Below, piece after piece: positions 18,785-25,355 of a stretch of 64,000 bases of DNA. Location of the stretch: the NCBI RefSeq assembly GCF_900110925.1, contig NZ_FOFP01000008.1:104236-168235 (forward strand), in the 5' to 3' direction. Under the pieces are notes generated by a model. It saw nothing but the letters and a program-made list of their open reading frames with translations. It was not told the origin of the DNA and did no database searches. A program made the position numbers and the translations under genes. The stretch is from Pseudomonas cuatrocienegasensis (GTDB lineage Bacteria > Pseudomonadota > Gammaproteobacteria > Pseudomonadales > Pseudomonadaceae). Every line of letters starts with the position of its first letter. The stretch's first letter is position 1.

Positions 18785-20158
18785 TTAGCGGAGCGTTTCG
18801 CTGGTCAGGGAAAATCCGAAGGTATTGAGCCCCTCTGCACTGCGGGCAAACACCCGGCCGCCATGCATGGACGCCACGGCCCGCACAATGGAGAGGCCCA
18901 GACCATGGTGCGCGTCGCTGCGCGCCCTGGCCGCGTCGGCGCGATAGAAGCGCTCGAACAGGTGTTCCAGATGCACGCTGTCGATAGGCTCACCGACGTT
19001 GGAAACGCTCACCTCGGCCTGCAGGCCGTTGCTCACCAGACTGACCGTGATGGTGCTTGCCGGCGCCGCATAGCGCGCCGCATTCTGCAACAGGTTAGCC
19101 AGAGAACGATGAAACAGGCGCCGGTCGATGCGTACCCGCATGTCGCCCTGGATAACCACGTTCAGTTGCTTGTCGAGCAAGACGGGCTCCAGGTATTCCA
19201 CGGTCTTGGACGCCTCCTCACACAGCGAGACATCACTCAGCTCAGTGGCGCGCTGCCCGCTTTCTGCACCTGCCAGGAACAACATGTCGTTGACGATGGT
19301 GCCCATGCGCTCCAGCTCTTCCAGATTCGACTGCAGCAGGTCCTGCAGCTCGCTCAGATCACGCTCGTGGGCCAGTGCCACCTGAGTCTGACCGATCAGG
19401 TTGGTCAGAGGCGTACGCAACTCATGGGCGACGTTGGCATTGAAACCTTCGAGCTGACACCAGGCCTTTTCCTGGCGAGCAAGCGCACCGTTGAACGACA
19501 CCGCCAGTTCCTGCAACTCATCAGGTAGCGCCTCGGTATCCAGGCGCTGTTTCGAGTCGCCGGGGGGCAGGCTGTTGGCCTGGTTGCTCAGACGCCGAAC
19601 CGGCTCCAGGCCAAACCGCGACACCCAGTAACCGAGCAGTGCCGCCAGGGCGATACCCAGCGCCGAGGTAAGGATCAGGGTTTTGGTGAACGTGCTCAGC
19701 GTGCCCATGAAAGGCGTCGAATCCAGACCGACGATAAAGCGCAGCTCCGGGCGGCTTCCCATGGCGGGGATCGTCTTGCTCAGCAGCACCATCGGGCAGT
19801 GTTGGTCGGGTACTTCCATGATCGAAAAGCCATCGGCATGCTTCGAGCGATCCAGGCCATCGGGCATCGCGCCGCCGTAGCTGTAGTCCGCGTTGTCGCT
19901 CAATACCCAGTAGCGCACCCGCTCGTCCGTGGGCGTCAGGCTGTCCAACTTCTCGTGCACCACGACCCACATCGCCGGCGATTCGTACTTCGCGAGCAAC
20001 GGATCGAGCACCGAATGGCGCAGGGTAAGCTCGTTGTGCATCTGCGTTTCCAACGACTGCTTCAACGAGCAGCGCAACAGCACCGCGCTGGTCGAGGTGA
20101 TCAGAATGGCTGCCAACGCGAACATCAGGGCCAGCCGCCTGGCGATTGATCCCCTCAT
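18785..20158 (-). CDS. Sensor histidine kinase, heavy-metal/CusS-IrlS type
   Basis: A 457-aa inner-membrane kinase: membrane segment (about 8-28), periplasmic sensor (about 30-165) with a single Cys in DQHCPM, second membrane segment (about 166-186), HAMP (RLSNQANSL), and a HisKA domain with H-box AHELRTPLTNLIG. The ATPase domain carries the N-box LANLLQNAARYA, VSNVG, FERFYRAD and the G2 box HHGLGLSIV. All kinase motifs are intact. The ATG overlaps the response regulator stop by four bases. The architecture matches CusS/IrlS/CzcS kinases, but the sensed ligand is not evident, and the neighbouring pump is of the drug type. Confidence 0.92.
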   Translation of the reverse strand: MRGSIARRLALMFALAAILITSTSAVLLRCSLKQSLETQMHNELTLRHSVLDPLLAKYESPAMWVVVHEKLDSLTPTDERVRYWVLSDNADYSYGGAMPDGLDRSKHADGFSIMEVPDQHCPMVLLSKTIPAMGSRPELRFIVGLDSTPFMGTLSTFTKTLILTSALGIALAALLGYWVSRFGLEPVRRLSNQANSLPPGDSKQRLDTEALPDELQELAVSFNGALARQEKAWCQLEGFNANVAHELRTPLTNLIGQTQVALAHERDLSELQDLLQSNLEELERMGTIVNDMLFLAGAESGQRATELSDVSLCEEASKTVEYLEPVLLDKQLNVVIQGDMRVRIDRRLFHRSLANLLQNAARYAAPASTITVSLVSNGLQAEVSVSNVGEPIDSVHLEHLFERFYRADAARARSDAHHGLGLSIVRAVASMHGGRVFARSAEGLNTFGFSLTSETLR

Positions 20159-20862
20159 CCCGCGCTGCTGCCTTGCCGGCCACTTTCTTCGCGGCTTTCC
20201 AGCACATAACCCATGCCGCGCACGGTGTGCAGCAGCTTGCGCGCATAGGGGGCATCCACCTTGGCGCGGACACGTTTGATCGCCACCTCAACCACGTTGG
20301 CGTCACTGTCGAAATTCATGTCCCAGACCTGTTCGGCGATCATCAACTTGGAGAGAATTTCGCCCTGGTGCCGCGCCAGCAGGCTTAGCAGGGAGAACTC
20401 CTTGGCGGTGAGGTCCAAGCGCAACCCGGCCCGGGTGACCTTGCGCGCTTGCAGGTCCATCTCCAGATCGTCGATGCACAAGTGCGTGAGATCGGCAGTA
20501 TCGCTGGCGCGGCGGCGGATCAGCGCCTGGATCCGCGCGACCAGTTCGGCAAACGAGAAGGGTTTGCCCAGGTAGTCATCGGCGCCCTCGCGCAACCCGC
20601 GCACGCGGTCGTCAACCGTGCCACGGGCCGAGAGCATGATGACCGGGGTTTTCTTCTGCAGGCGCAGGCCTTGGAGCACGCCGTAACCGTCCTTGCCCGG
20701 CAACATCACATCGAGGACCACGACGTCGTAATCCATTTCGAGCGCGCAATGCAGGCCGTCGATGCCGTTACGGGCGACATCGACGATATAGCCGAGCTCG
20801 CTCAGGCCTCGGTGCACATAGGAGGAGGTCTTTTCTTCATCCTCGACGATGAGCAAACGCAT
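20155..20862 (-). CDS. Response regulator, OmpR family (CzcR/CopR/IrlR-like)
   Basis: A 235-aa regulator. The receiver has the acidic pocket (VEDEE), the phospho-acceptor Asp near residue 51 (VLDVMLPGKDG), Ser/Thr (MLSARG) and Lys (YLGKPFSFAEL). The winged-helix output has the stretch LTAKEFSLLSLLARHQGEIL and QVWDMNFDSDANVVEVAIKRVRAK, very close to the CopR/CzcR/IrlR subgroup. A strong GAGGAGG ribosome site precedes the ATG at 20862. First gene of the two-component operon, divergent from the OprD gene. A composite operator 100 bases upstream suggests autoregulation. Confidence 0.94.
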   Translation of the reverse strand: MRLLIVEDEEKTSSYVHRGLSELGYIVDVARNGIDGLHCALEMDYDVVVLDVMLPGKDGYGVLQGLRLQKKTPVIMLSARGTVDDRVRGLREGADDYLGKPFSFAELVARIQALIRRRASDTADLTHLCIDDLEMDLQARKVTRAGLRLDLTAKEFSLLSLLARHQGEILSKLMIAEQVWDMNFDSDANVVEVAIKRVRAKVDAPYARKLLHTVRGMGYVLESREESGRQGSSAG

Positions 20863-20938
20863 TCGGCACCTCCTCTAAATTACGGCGCAGGTCAACAAAC
20901 AAGGTGCTTGACGACCTGTTGCCCACATCACCCCTCAG

Positions 20939-20991
20939 CCTATACAGCACTGGTTGTCTGGAGGCTGACCGCTCCCTGACATTTCTGTCAG
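20939..20991 (-). promoter_or_regulatory. Candidate regulated promoter of the two-component operon (composite operator)
   Basis: On the minus strand: CTGACA, four bases, TGTCAG, two bases, AGCGGTCA, 21 bases, TATAGG (possible -10 at 20944-20939). No good -35 is present, as expected for an activator-dependent promoter. The block 20963-20991 matches 25290-25318 at 27 of 29 positions. It lies in the 375-bp region between the response regulator and the oprD gene and could also affect the divergent porin promoter. Confidence 0.6.
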
Positions 20992-21066
20992 AAAAGCCTC
21001 ACTTCTCTATTTACACCGCCTCCAGATACTCAGCCAGCACAAGGGCACAAAGGACCTGTATTCCAC

Positions 21067-21090
21067 AGAATCAGGCAAGTATCTCGGAGT
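21067..21090 (+). promoter_or_regulatory. Shared 15-bp site upstream of the OprD gene (possible AraC-family operator)
   Basis: AGAATCAGGCAAGTA is identical to 23815-23829, and the following nine bases match at G-AG-T positions (19 of 24 overall). Both copies have the same orientation as the gene they precede. Here the site lies about 150 bases before the porin ATG. The nearby AraC gene makes it a candidate for that regulator's binding site. The rest of the 20992-21237 spacer shows no gene. Confidence 0.45.
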
Positions 21091-21237
21091 TTTGCGCTGT
21101 CACGGACGAAATCGAAAGATGAAAATCGTACCGCGCAAGCCGCCAAAAGAGTGGCCCATTAAGCCTGTCCAAGCACGGGCTCGACACACCTGAAGCTGCC
21201 GCGAACCCCCCACGCATTCTCAACCAAGGACCCACAC

Positions 21238-22494
21238 ATGCATGCACTCACGCGCCGCACACTGACATTTGTCCTTGCCGCTGGCAGCACGCCCTTCGCG
21301 CTTGCCAGCGCGCAGTCCGAATCCAATGGCTTCGTCGCCGACAGCAGCCTGGGTGTGCTGCTACGCAATGCCTACTACAACCGTGACTTCAAGGATGGCG
21401 CCGCCGACGCCAAGACCTGGGGCCAGGGGTTTATCGGCACCTTCGAATCCGGCTTCACCCAGGGCACCGTCGGCTTTGGGGTCGATGCCTATGGCCTGCT
21501 CGGTATCAAGCTCGATAGTGGCCGAGGCCGCAACTACGGCGCGTTTTTCGACACAGACAGCGACGGTCGCCCGGTGGACGAGCTCTCCGAAGCAGGCGCC
21601 GCAGTCAAGCTGCGCATTTCCAACACCGTGATCAAGTACGGTAACCAGTTCCCGTCCCTGCCCGTACTGGCTTATGACGACAGCCGCCTGCTGCCGCAAG
21701 CATTCACCGGCACCCTGGTGACCAGTAACGAGATAGAGGGGCTTGCACTGAACGTTGGTCGGTTCACTGCCGACAGCCCGATGGGCGACCCGGCCCGCGA
21801 TCCCAATCGCCTCAAGAGCATTGACGTGATCGGCGGCGATTACCAGGTCACGGACAACCTCAGCGTCGCGCTGTATCGCTCCGATGTCGAAGACACGTTC
21901 GAGAAGCTCTACGCCAATGCCAACTACACCATTCCCCTGTCGGCTGAGCAGGCTCTGAATTTCGATTTCAATATCTATCGCACCGACTATGACGACGGCG
22001 CCGAGGCGGCCCTGGATTTCGGTGGTGACGGCAACAATGATCAGAACACGATCTGGAGCCTGGCAGCCAAATACAGCATCGGCGCCCACGCCTTCATCGT
22101 CGCCCATCAGCGCAGCAGCGGCGATGCGGGTTATGCCTACGACTACGGCGACGGCGGCAGCAGCATCTACCTGGCCAACTCGTACTACTCCGACTTCAAC
22201 CTCAAGGACGAGCGCTCCTGGCAGGGCAGCTATGAGCTGGACTTCGCCACTTACGGCATTCCAGGTTTAAGCTACAAGTTCGCCTATGTGCGCGGGGACA
22301 ACATCGACACAGGCGCCGCCAGCGACGGTACCGAACGGGAAATTTTCAACCAGATCAAATATGTGGTGCAGAACGGCTCTGCCAAAGATCTATCCTTGAG
22401 CCTACGCAACTCCATCTACCGGGCGGATAACACCGTTGGCCCTGATCTCAATGAAATCCGTGCTTTCGTCGAATACCCGCTGAGCATCCTCTAA
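21238..22494 (+). CDS. OprD family outer-membrane porin
   Basis: A 418-aa porin with a signal peptide (cleavage probably after ALASA near residue 24) and the OprD start of the mature chain (ADSSLGVLLRNAYYNRDFKDG, then AKTWGQGFIGTFESGFTQGTVGFGVD). Alternating beta-strand patterns and a C-terminal hydrophobic strand (RAFVEYPLSIL) fit an 18-stranded barrel for uptake of small basic or organic acid nutrients. The specific substrate is unknown. It precedes a secreted-type hydrolase by 80 bp, which implies an operon. Proximity to a CzcR/CopR-like system is of note because these regulators repress oprD in P. aeruginosa. Confidence 0.92.
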   Translation: MHALTRRTLTFVLAAGSTPFALASAQSESNGFVADSSLGVLLRNAYYNRDFKDGAADAKTWGQGFIGTFESGFTQGTVGFGVDAYGLLGIKLDSGRGRNYGAFFDTDSDGRPVDELSEAGAAVKLRISNTVIKYGNQFPSLPVLAYDDSRLLPQAFTGTLVTSNEIEGLALNVGRFTADSPMGDPARDPNRLKSIDVIGGDYQVTDNLSVALYRSDVEDTFEKLYANANYTIPLSAEQALNFDFNIYRTDYDDGAEAALDFGGDGNNDQNTIWSLAAKYSIGAHAFIVAHQRSSGDAGYAYDYGDGGSSIYLANSYYSDFNLKDERSWQGSYELDFATYGIPGLSYKFAYVRGDNIDTGAASDGTEREIFNQIKYVVQNGSAKDLSLSLRNSIYRADNTVGPDLNEIRAFVEYPLSIL

Positions 22495-22507
22495 CCCATA
22501 GCCAGGC

Positions 22508-22541
22508 AGCCCAGGGCATACTGCCAAGCAGACCCTGGGCT
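22508..22541 (+). other. Intercistronic hairpin between porin and hydrolase genes
   Basis: AGCCCAGGG (22508-22516) pairs with CCCTGGGCT (22533-22541) around a 16-base loop. No T-run follows, so it may partially end transcription or stabilise the porin mRNA, giving more porin than hydrolase. Confidence 0.4.
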
Positions 22542-22574
22542 CTCCCACGCCCCCATACGCTGCCCCTGAATGCT

Positions 22575-23759
22575 ATGAGCAACTCGCTGATTCCAGGTAT
22601 CTCTTTGACCCTTGCCGTTCTGGCGCTAACGCAGACCGACGGGGCCCATGGCCATAGCCCGTCACTGCCATTAGGCCAGGCCAGCTTTGCCGCGTACCAG
22701 GACGAAGCCCGCCAATGGCTGCAACAGGCGCGTGACTTCCAAAGCCCTGACCACCGCGCCGAACTGGACTGGAACGCGCCCCAGGAGTGGCGTCCGGAAC
22801 AGCCCGCCAGCCGCGGCATCCTGCTGGTTCACGGCCTTGGCGACTCCCCCTGGTCATTCAGCGATCTTGGGCCGAACCTGGCAAAACAAGGCTACCTGGT
22901 GCGTACCCTGCTCCTCCCCGGCCACGGCAGCAAACCTGCCGATCTGCTGAAAACCAGTATCGATGAATGGCGCCAATTGCTGCGCGAGCAGGCCGACCTG
23001 CTGGGGGCAGAGGTGCCACAGCTTTACCTCGGCGGCTTCTCGACCGGCGCGAATCTGGTATTGGATTACGCCTACGAGCACCCGAATGTAGAAGGCCTGT
23101 TGCTCTTCTCCCCGGCATTCAAGTCTGACACCGCCTATGACTGGCTGCCCTCGCTCATCGCCTGGGCCAGGCCCTGGTTGCGTGCCCCAGGCCCCGACAG
23201 GCCATCACAGACCCCGGTGCGCTACCTGAACGTACCGACCAACGCTTTCGCCCAGTTCTACCGGAGCAGCGTTGCAGTACGCGCCAAACTCAGCAGTCAA
23301 AGTTACGACAAACCGGTCCTCATCGTTACGGCACAGCACGACTCGGTGCTGGATACCGCACACATCCGCAAGACGTTCAGCCAACGCTTTACACATCCTG
23401 CCAGCCGCCTCGTGTGGTATGGCACACCCGTTACGGATACACCGCTGGAGCAACGCATACTGACCCGCAGCGATGCGCTTCCAGAGCGGCGGATCAGTCA
23501 GTTCTCGCATATGGGCGTGCTGTTCTCACCTCAAAATCCGCTTTATGGAGAGCGCGGCACACAACGCATTTGCTGGAACGGCCAGGACGACCTGGGCAGA
23601 GCGGCATGCGAGGCGGGTGATGCGGTCTGGTATTCGGACTGGGGCTACCGGGAAACGGGTAAGTACCATGCGCGGCTCACTTACAACCCTTACTTTGAAT
23701 GGCAGAACGCCGTCATGCTTGACGTATTCAATAGCGCAGCACACACAAAAGCCCCTTGA
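22575..23759 (+). CDS. Alpha/beta hydrolase with likely signal peptide
   Basis: A 394-aa hydrolase. The N-terminus (ISLTLAVLALTQTDGAHGHS) looks like an export signal lacking a strong positive n-region. The oxyanion/HG motif is LVHGLGDSPWSF (near residue 83), the nucleophile elbow is GGFSTGAN (Ser near 157), the acid is probably the Asp of TAQHDSVLD (near 256), and the His is in QFSHMGVLFSP (near 315). All triad members are present. It looks like an esterase or lipase of the monoacylglycerol lipase type acting in the periplasm or outside. It lies 80 bp behind the OprD gene, so it may release the compound that the porin takes up; that is inference. Confidence 0.8.
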   Translation: MSNSLIPGISLTLAVLALTQTDGAHGHSPSLPLGQASFAAYQDEARQWLQQARDFQSPDHRAELDWNAPQEWRPEQPASRGILLVHGLGDSPWSFSDLGPNLAKQGYLVRTLLLPGHGSKPADLLKTSIDEWRQLLREQADLLGAEVPQLYLGGFSTGANLVLDYAYEHPNVEGLLLFSPAFKSDTAYDWLPSLIAWARPWLRAPGPDRPSQTPVRYLNVPTNAFAQFYRSSVAVRAKLSSQSYDKPVLIVTAQHDSVLDTAHIRKTFSQRFTHPASRLVWYGTPVTDTPLEQRILTRSDALPERRISQFSHMGVLFSPQNPLYGERGTQRICWNGQDDLGRAACEAGDAVWYSDWGYRETGKYHARLTYNPYFEWQNAVMLDVFNSAAHTKAP

Positions 23760-23814
23760 CCGCACACCTGTAAGCACTGGCCTCCCGCCGCATATCAAGC
23801 CAAATGCATTTAAT

Positions 23815-23838
23815 AGAATCAGGCAAGTACTCTGCAGT
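23815..23838 (+). promoter_or_regulatory. Second copy of the 15-bp shared site, upstream of the 63-aa secreted protein gene
   Basis: AGAATCAGGCAAGTA, identical to 21067-21081, is followed by CTCTGCAGT. It lies 65 bases upstream of the small gene's ATG in the same orientation. Together with the copy before oprD it suggests joint control, with the AraC regulator encoded downstream as the best candidate. Confidence 0.45.
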
Positions 23839-23903
23839 AACGAGCTAACCAGTCATGCAGCAAGCCTTCATACTGACCCAGAACCAAACAACTGGATGCC
23901 TAT

Positions 23904-24095
23904 ATGAAACTGCATACATTATTTATAACCAGCATAGTATTTCTGTCCATCGCCCAGACCAGTATTGCCGAAGAGTCTGCAGCCTTCGTGGCCCGCACAG
24001 AAGCGCTGCAACAAAAATCCCTTTCCAGCACGCAGACGCAGACCATCGCGGACAGCAGCTCGGCAGGCAAGTCACGCAAAGATAAAGAGTGCTGA
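23904..24095 (+). CDS. Small secreted protein of 63 aa, unassigned
   Basis: The product starts MKLHTLFITSIVFLSIAQTSIA, a clear signal peptide with cleavage near residue 22, and leaves a mature peptide of about 41 residues rich in Ser, Gln and Thr that ends in KDKEC with a single terminal Cys. The size and layout recall small periplasmic regulatory peptides of Pseudomonas such as PtrA-type proteins, but I cannot confirm homology. A strong terminator follows at 24155. It shares a promoter motif with the oprD gene. Confidence 0.65.
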   Translation: MKLHTLFITSIVFLSIAQTSIAEESAAFVARTEALQQKSLSSTQTQTIADSSSAGKSRKDKEC

Positions 24096-24154
24096 AGATA
24101 GTTTTCTTTACATGGCCCGAGACCTGATTGCTCCTGAAATCGGTGCCATATTCC

Positions 24155-24185
24155 GGCCGCTTTAGTTTAAGCGGCCTTTTTTATT
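24155..24185 (+). terminator. Rho-independent terminator
   Basis: GGCCGCTTTAG and TTTAAGCGGCC form a near-perfect stem with a very small loop, followed by TTTTTTATT on the plus strand. It ends the transcript of the 63-aa secreted protein, before the convergent AraC gene. Confidence 0.88.
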
Positions 24186-24259
24186 CACGACGATTTATAT
24201 TGCCCGGATTATAAATAGGCCGAGCAAGACGAGCCGACAAGCAATAGCGCAAACTTCAA

Positions 24260-25192
24260 TCAAGACTGTTCGCGGCGCAACATTGCAATATTGCTACGCG
24301 GTGACGCACCGAAGAAACGGCTGTATTCGCGACTGAACTGCGAAGGACTTTCGTACCCGACTTGGTAACAGGCAACCGCGGCCTCAACCCCCTCTTGCAG
24401 CATCAGCCGATGCGCTTCCTCAAGACGGAGCTTTTTCTGGTATTGCAACGGACTCATGCCCGTCATGTCCTTGAACCGATGGTGCAGGCTGGACGTGCAG
24501 AGGTTGATCCGCTGAGCCAACTCCTCAATGCGCAAGGGCTGCCGAAAGTTCACGTCCAGCCAATCTACAGCCTGCCCCACCCGATGGGTCTGGGAGTTGA
24601 CCATGACTACATCGCGCAACTGATGCCCCAGCCGGCCACGCAGCAACCGATAGAGAATTTCCTTGTAGGCCAAAGGCGCCAGCATGGCGATGTCCTGCGG
24701 CGTATCCAGCAAGCGCAACAGACGCAGCATGGCCTCCAGCAATGGCAGCTCAAGCGAATCGACATGCAGCCCGCAAGAGGATTTCTTCTTCAGCAAGTGC
24801 TTGAGATCGGCATCGAAGATTAACTGGCTAATGGTCCTTGGCTCGATGTCGAGCCGAATGAGCAGGAGCGGTCGACTCTGGGATACGCCCTCGGCACGGA
24901 AGATCAACGGCAGCGTCAGTGTCACGAGCAGGCATTCCATGGAGCCGAAACGGTGGCGCTCCTCGCGTACACGAACCTCCTGGTGCCCCTGAACCACGAC
25001 ATACAGAGCCGGCTTCTGGTCGGCCTGAAAGGTCTCGACGAGCGCACCACTCCTGATCAGTTGCAACGGTGCAATTGCCGTCTGGTGCGCACCATCGCTT
25101 GGCGCAAACCGCGACAAGATATCCGTCATCTCCAACAGCGAGTCGGACTGTTCATCGGTCACAGCAGACAGGTCATAACGGGATTGGCTCAC
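24260..25192 (-). CDS. AraC family transcriptional regulator with AraC_N (PF06719-type) sensor domain
   Basis: The sensor domain (about residues 25-175, LQLIRSGALVETFQADQKPALYVVVQGHQEV and a KHLLKKK region) is followed by two helix-turn-helix units (LRIEELAQRINLCTSSLHHRFKDMTG and AVACYQVGYESPSQFSREYSRFFG). Start choice: the GTG at 25192 (VSQSRYDLSAV, 310 aa) follows AAGGAGG at five bases, much better than the upstream GTG at 25243 or ATG at 25234. With this start the composite operator lies 97 bases upstream, as for the response regulator (100). Probably controls the porin, hydrolase and secreted-protein genes; inferred from position and shared sites. Confidence 0.9.
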   Translation of the reverse strand: MSQSRYDLSAVTDEQSDSLLEMTDILSRFAPSDGAHQTAIAPLQLIRSGALVETFQADQKPALYVVVQGHQEVRVREERHRFGSMECLLVTLTLPLIFRAEGVSQSRPLLLIRLDIEPRTISQLIFDADLKHLLKKKSSCGLHVDSLELPLLEAMLRLLRLLDTPQDIAMLAPLAYKEILYRLLRGRLGHQLRDVVMVNSQTHRVGQAVDWLDVNFRQPLRIEELAQRINLCTSSLHHRFKDMTGMSPLQYQKKLRLEEAHRLMLQEGVEAAVACYQVGYESPSQFSREYSRFFGASPRSNIAMLRREQS

Positions 25193-25264
25193 CGCAGCCT
25201 CCTTCAACAAAGCCCCGCAACGAGGGGCTAGCATTTCAGCCACCCCAGTCAGGTCGAAGGCTGC

Positions 25265-25318
25265 AGTCTACGAAGGCCAGGTGTCCCAAGGCTGACCGCT
25301 CCCTGACAACTCTGTCAG
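25265..25318 (-). promoter_or_regulatory. Candidate regulated promoter of the AraC gene (composite operator)
   Basis: On the minus strand: CTGACA, four bases, TGTCAG, two bases, AGCGGTCA, 22 bases, TAGACT (25270-25265, possible -10). The block 25290-25318 matches 20963-20991 at 27 of 29 positions. The third related promoter is at 18685-18741. The common spacing from AGCGGTCA to the -10 (21-23 bases) argues against chance. Confidence 0.6.
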
Positions 25319-25355
25319 GTACGAACAGCCGCCCACCGGTCTTATTTGCAAGGTG

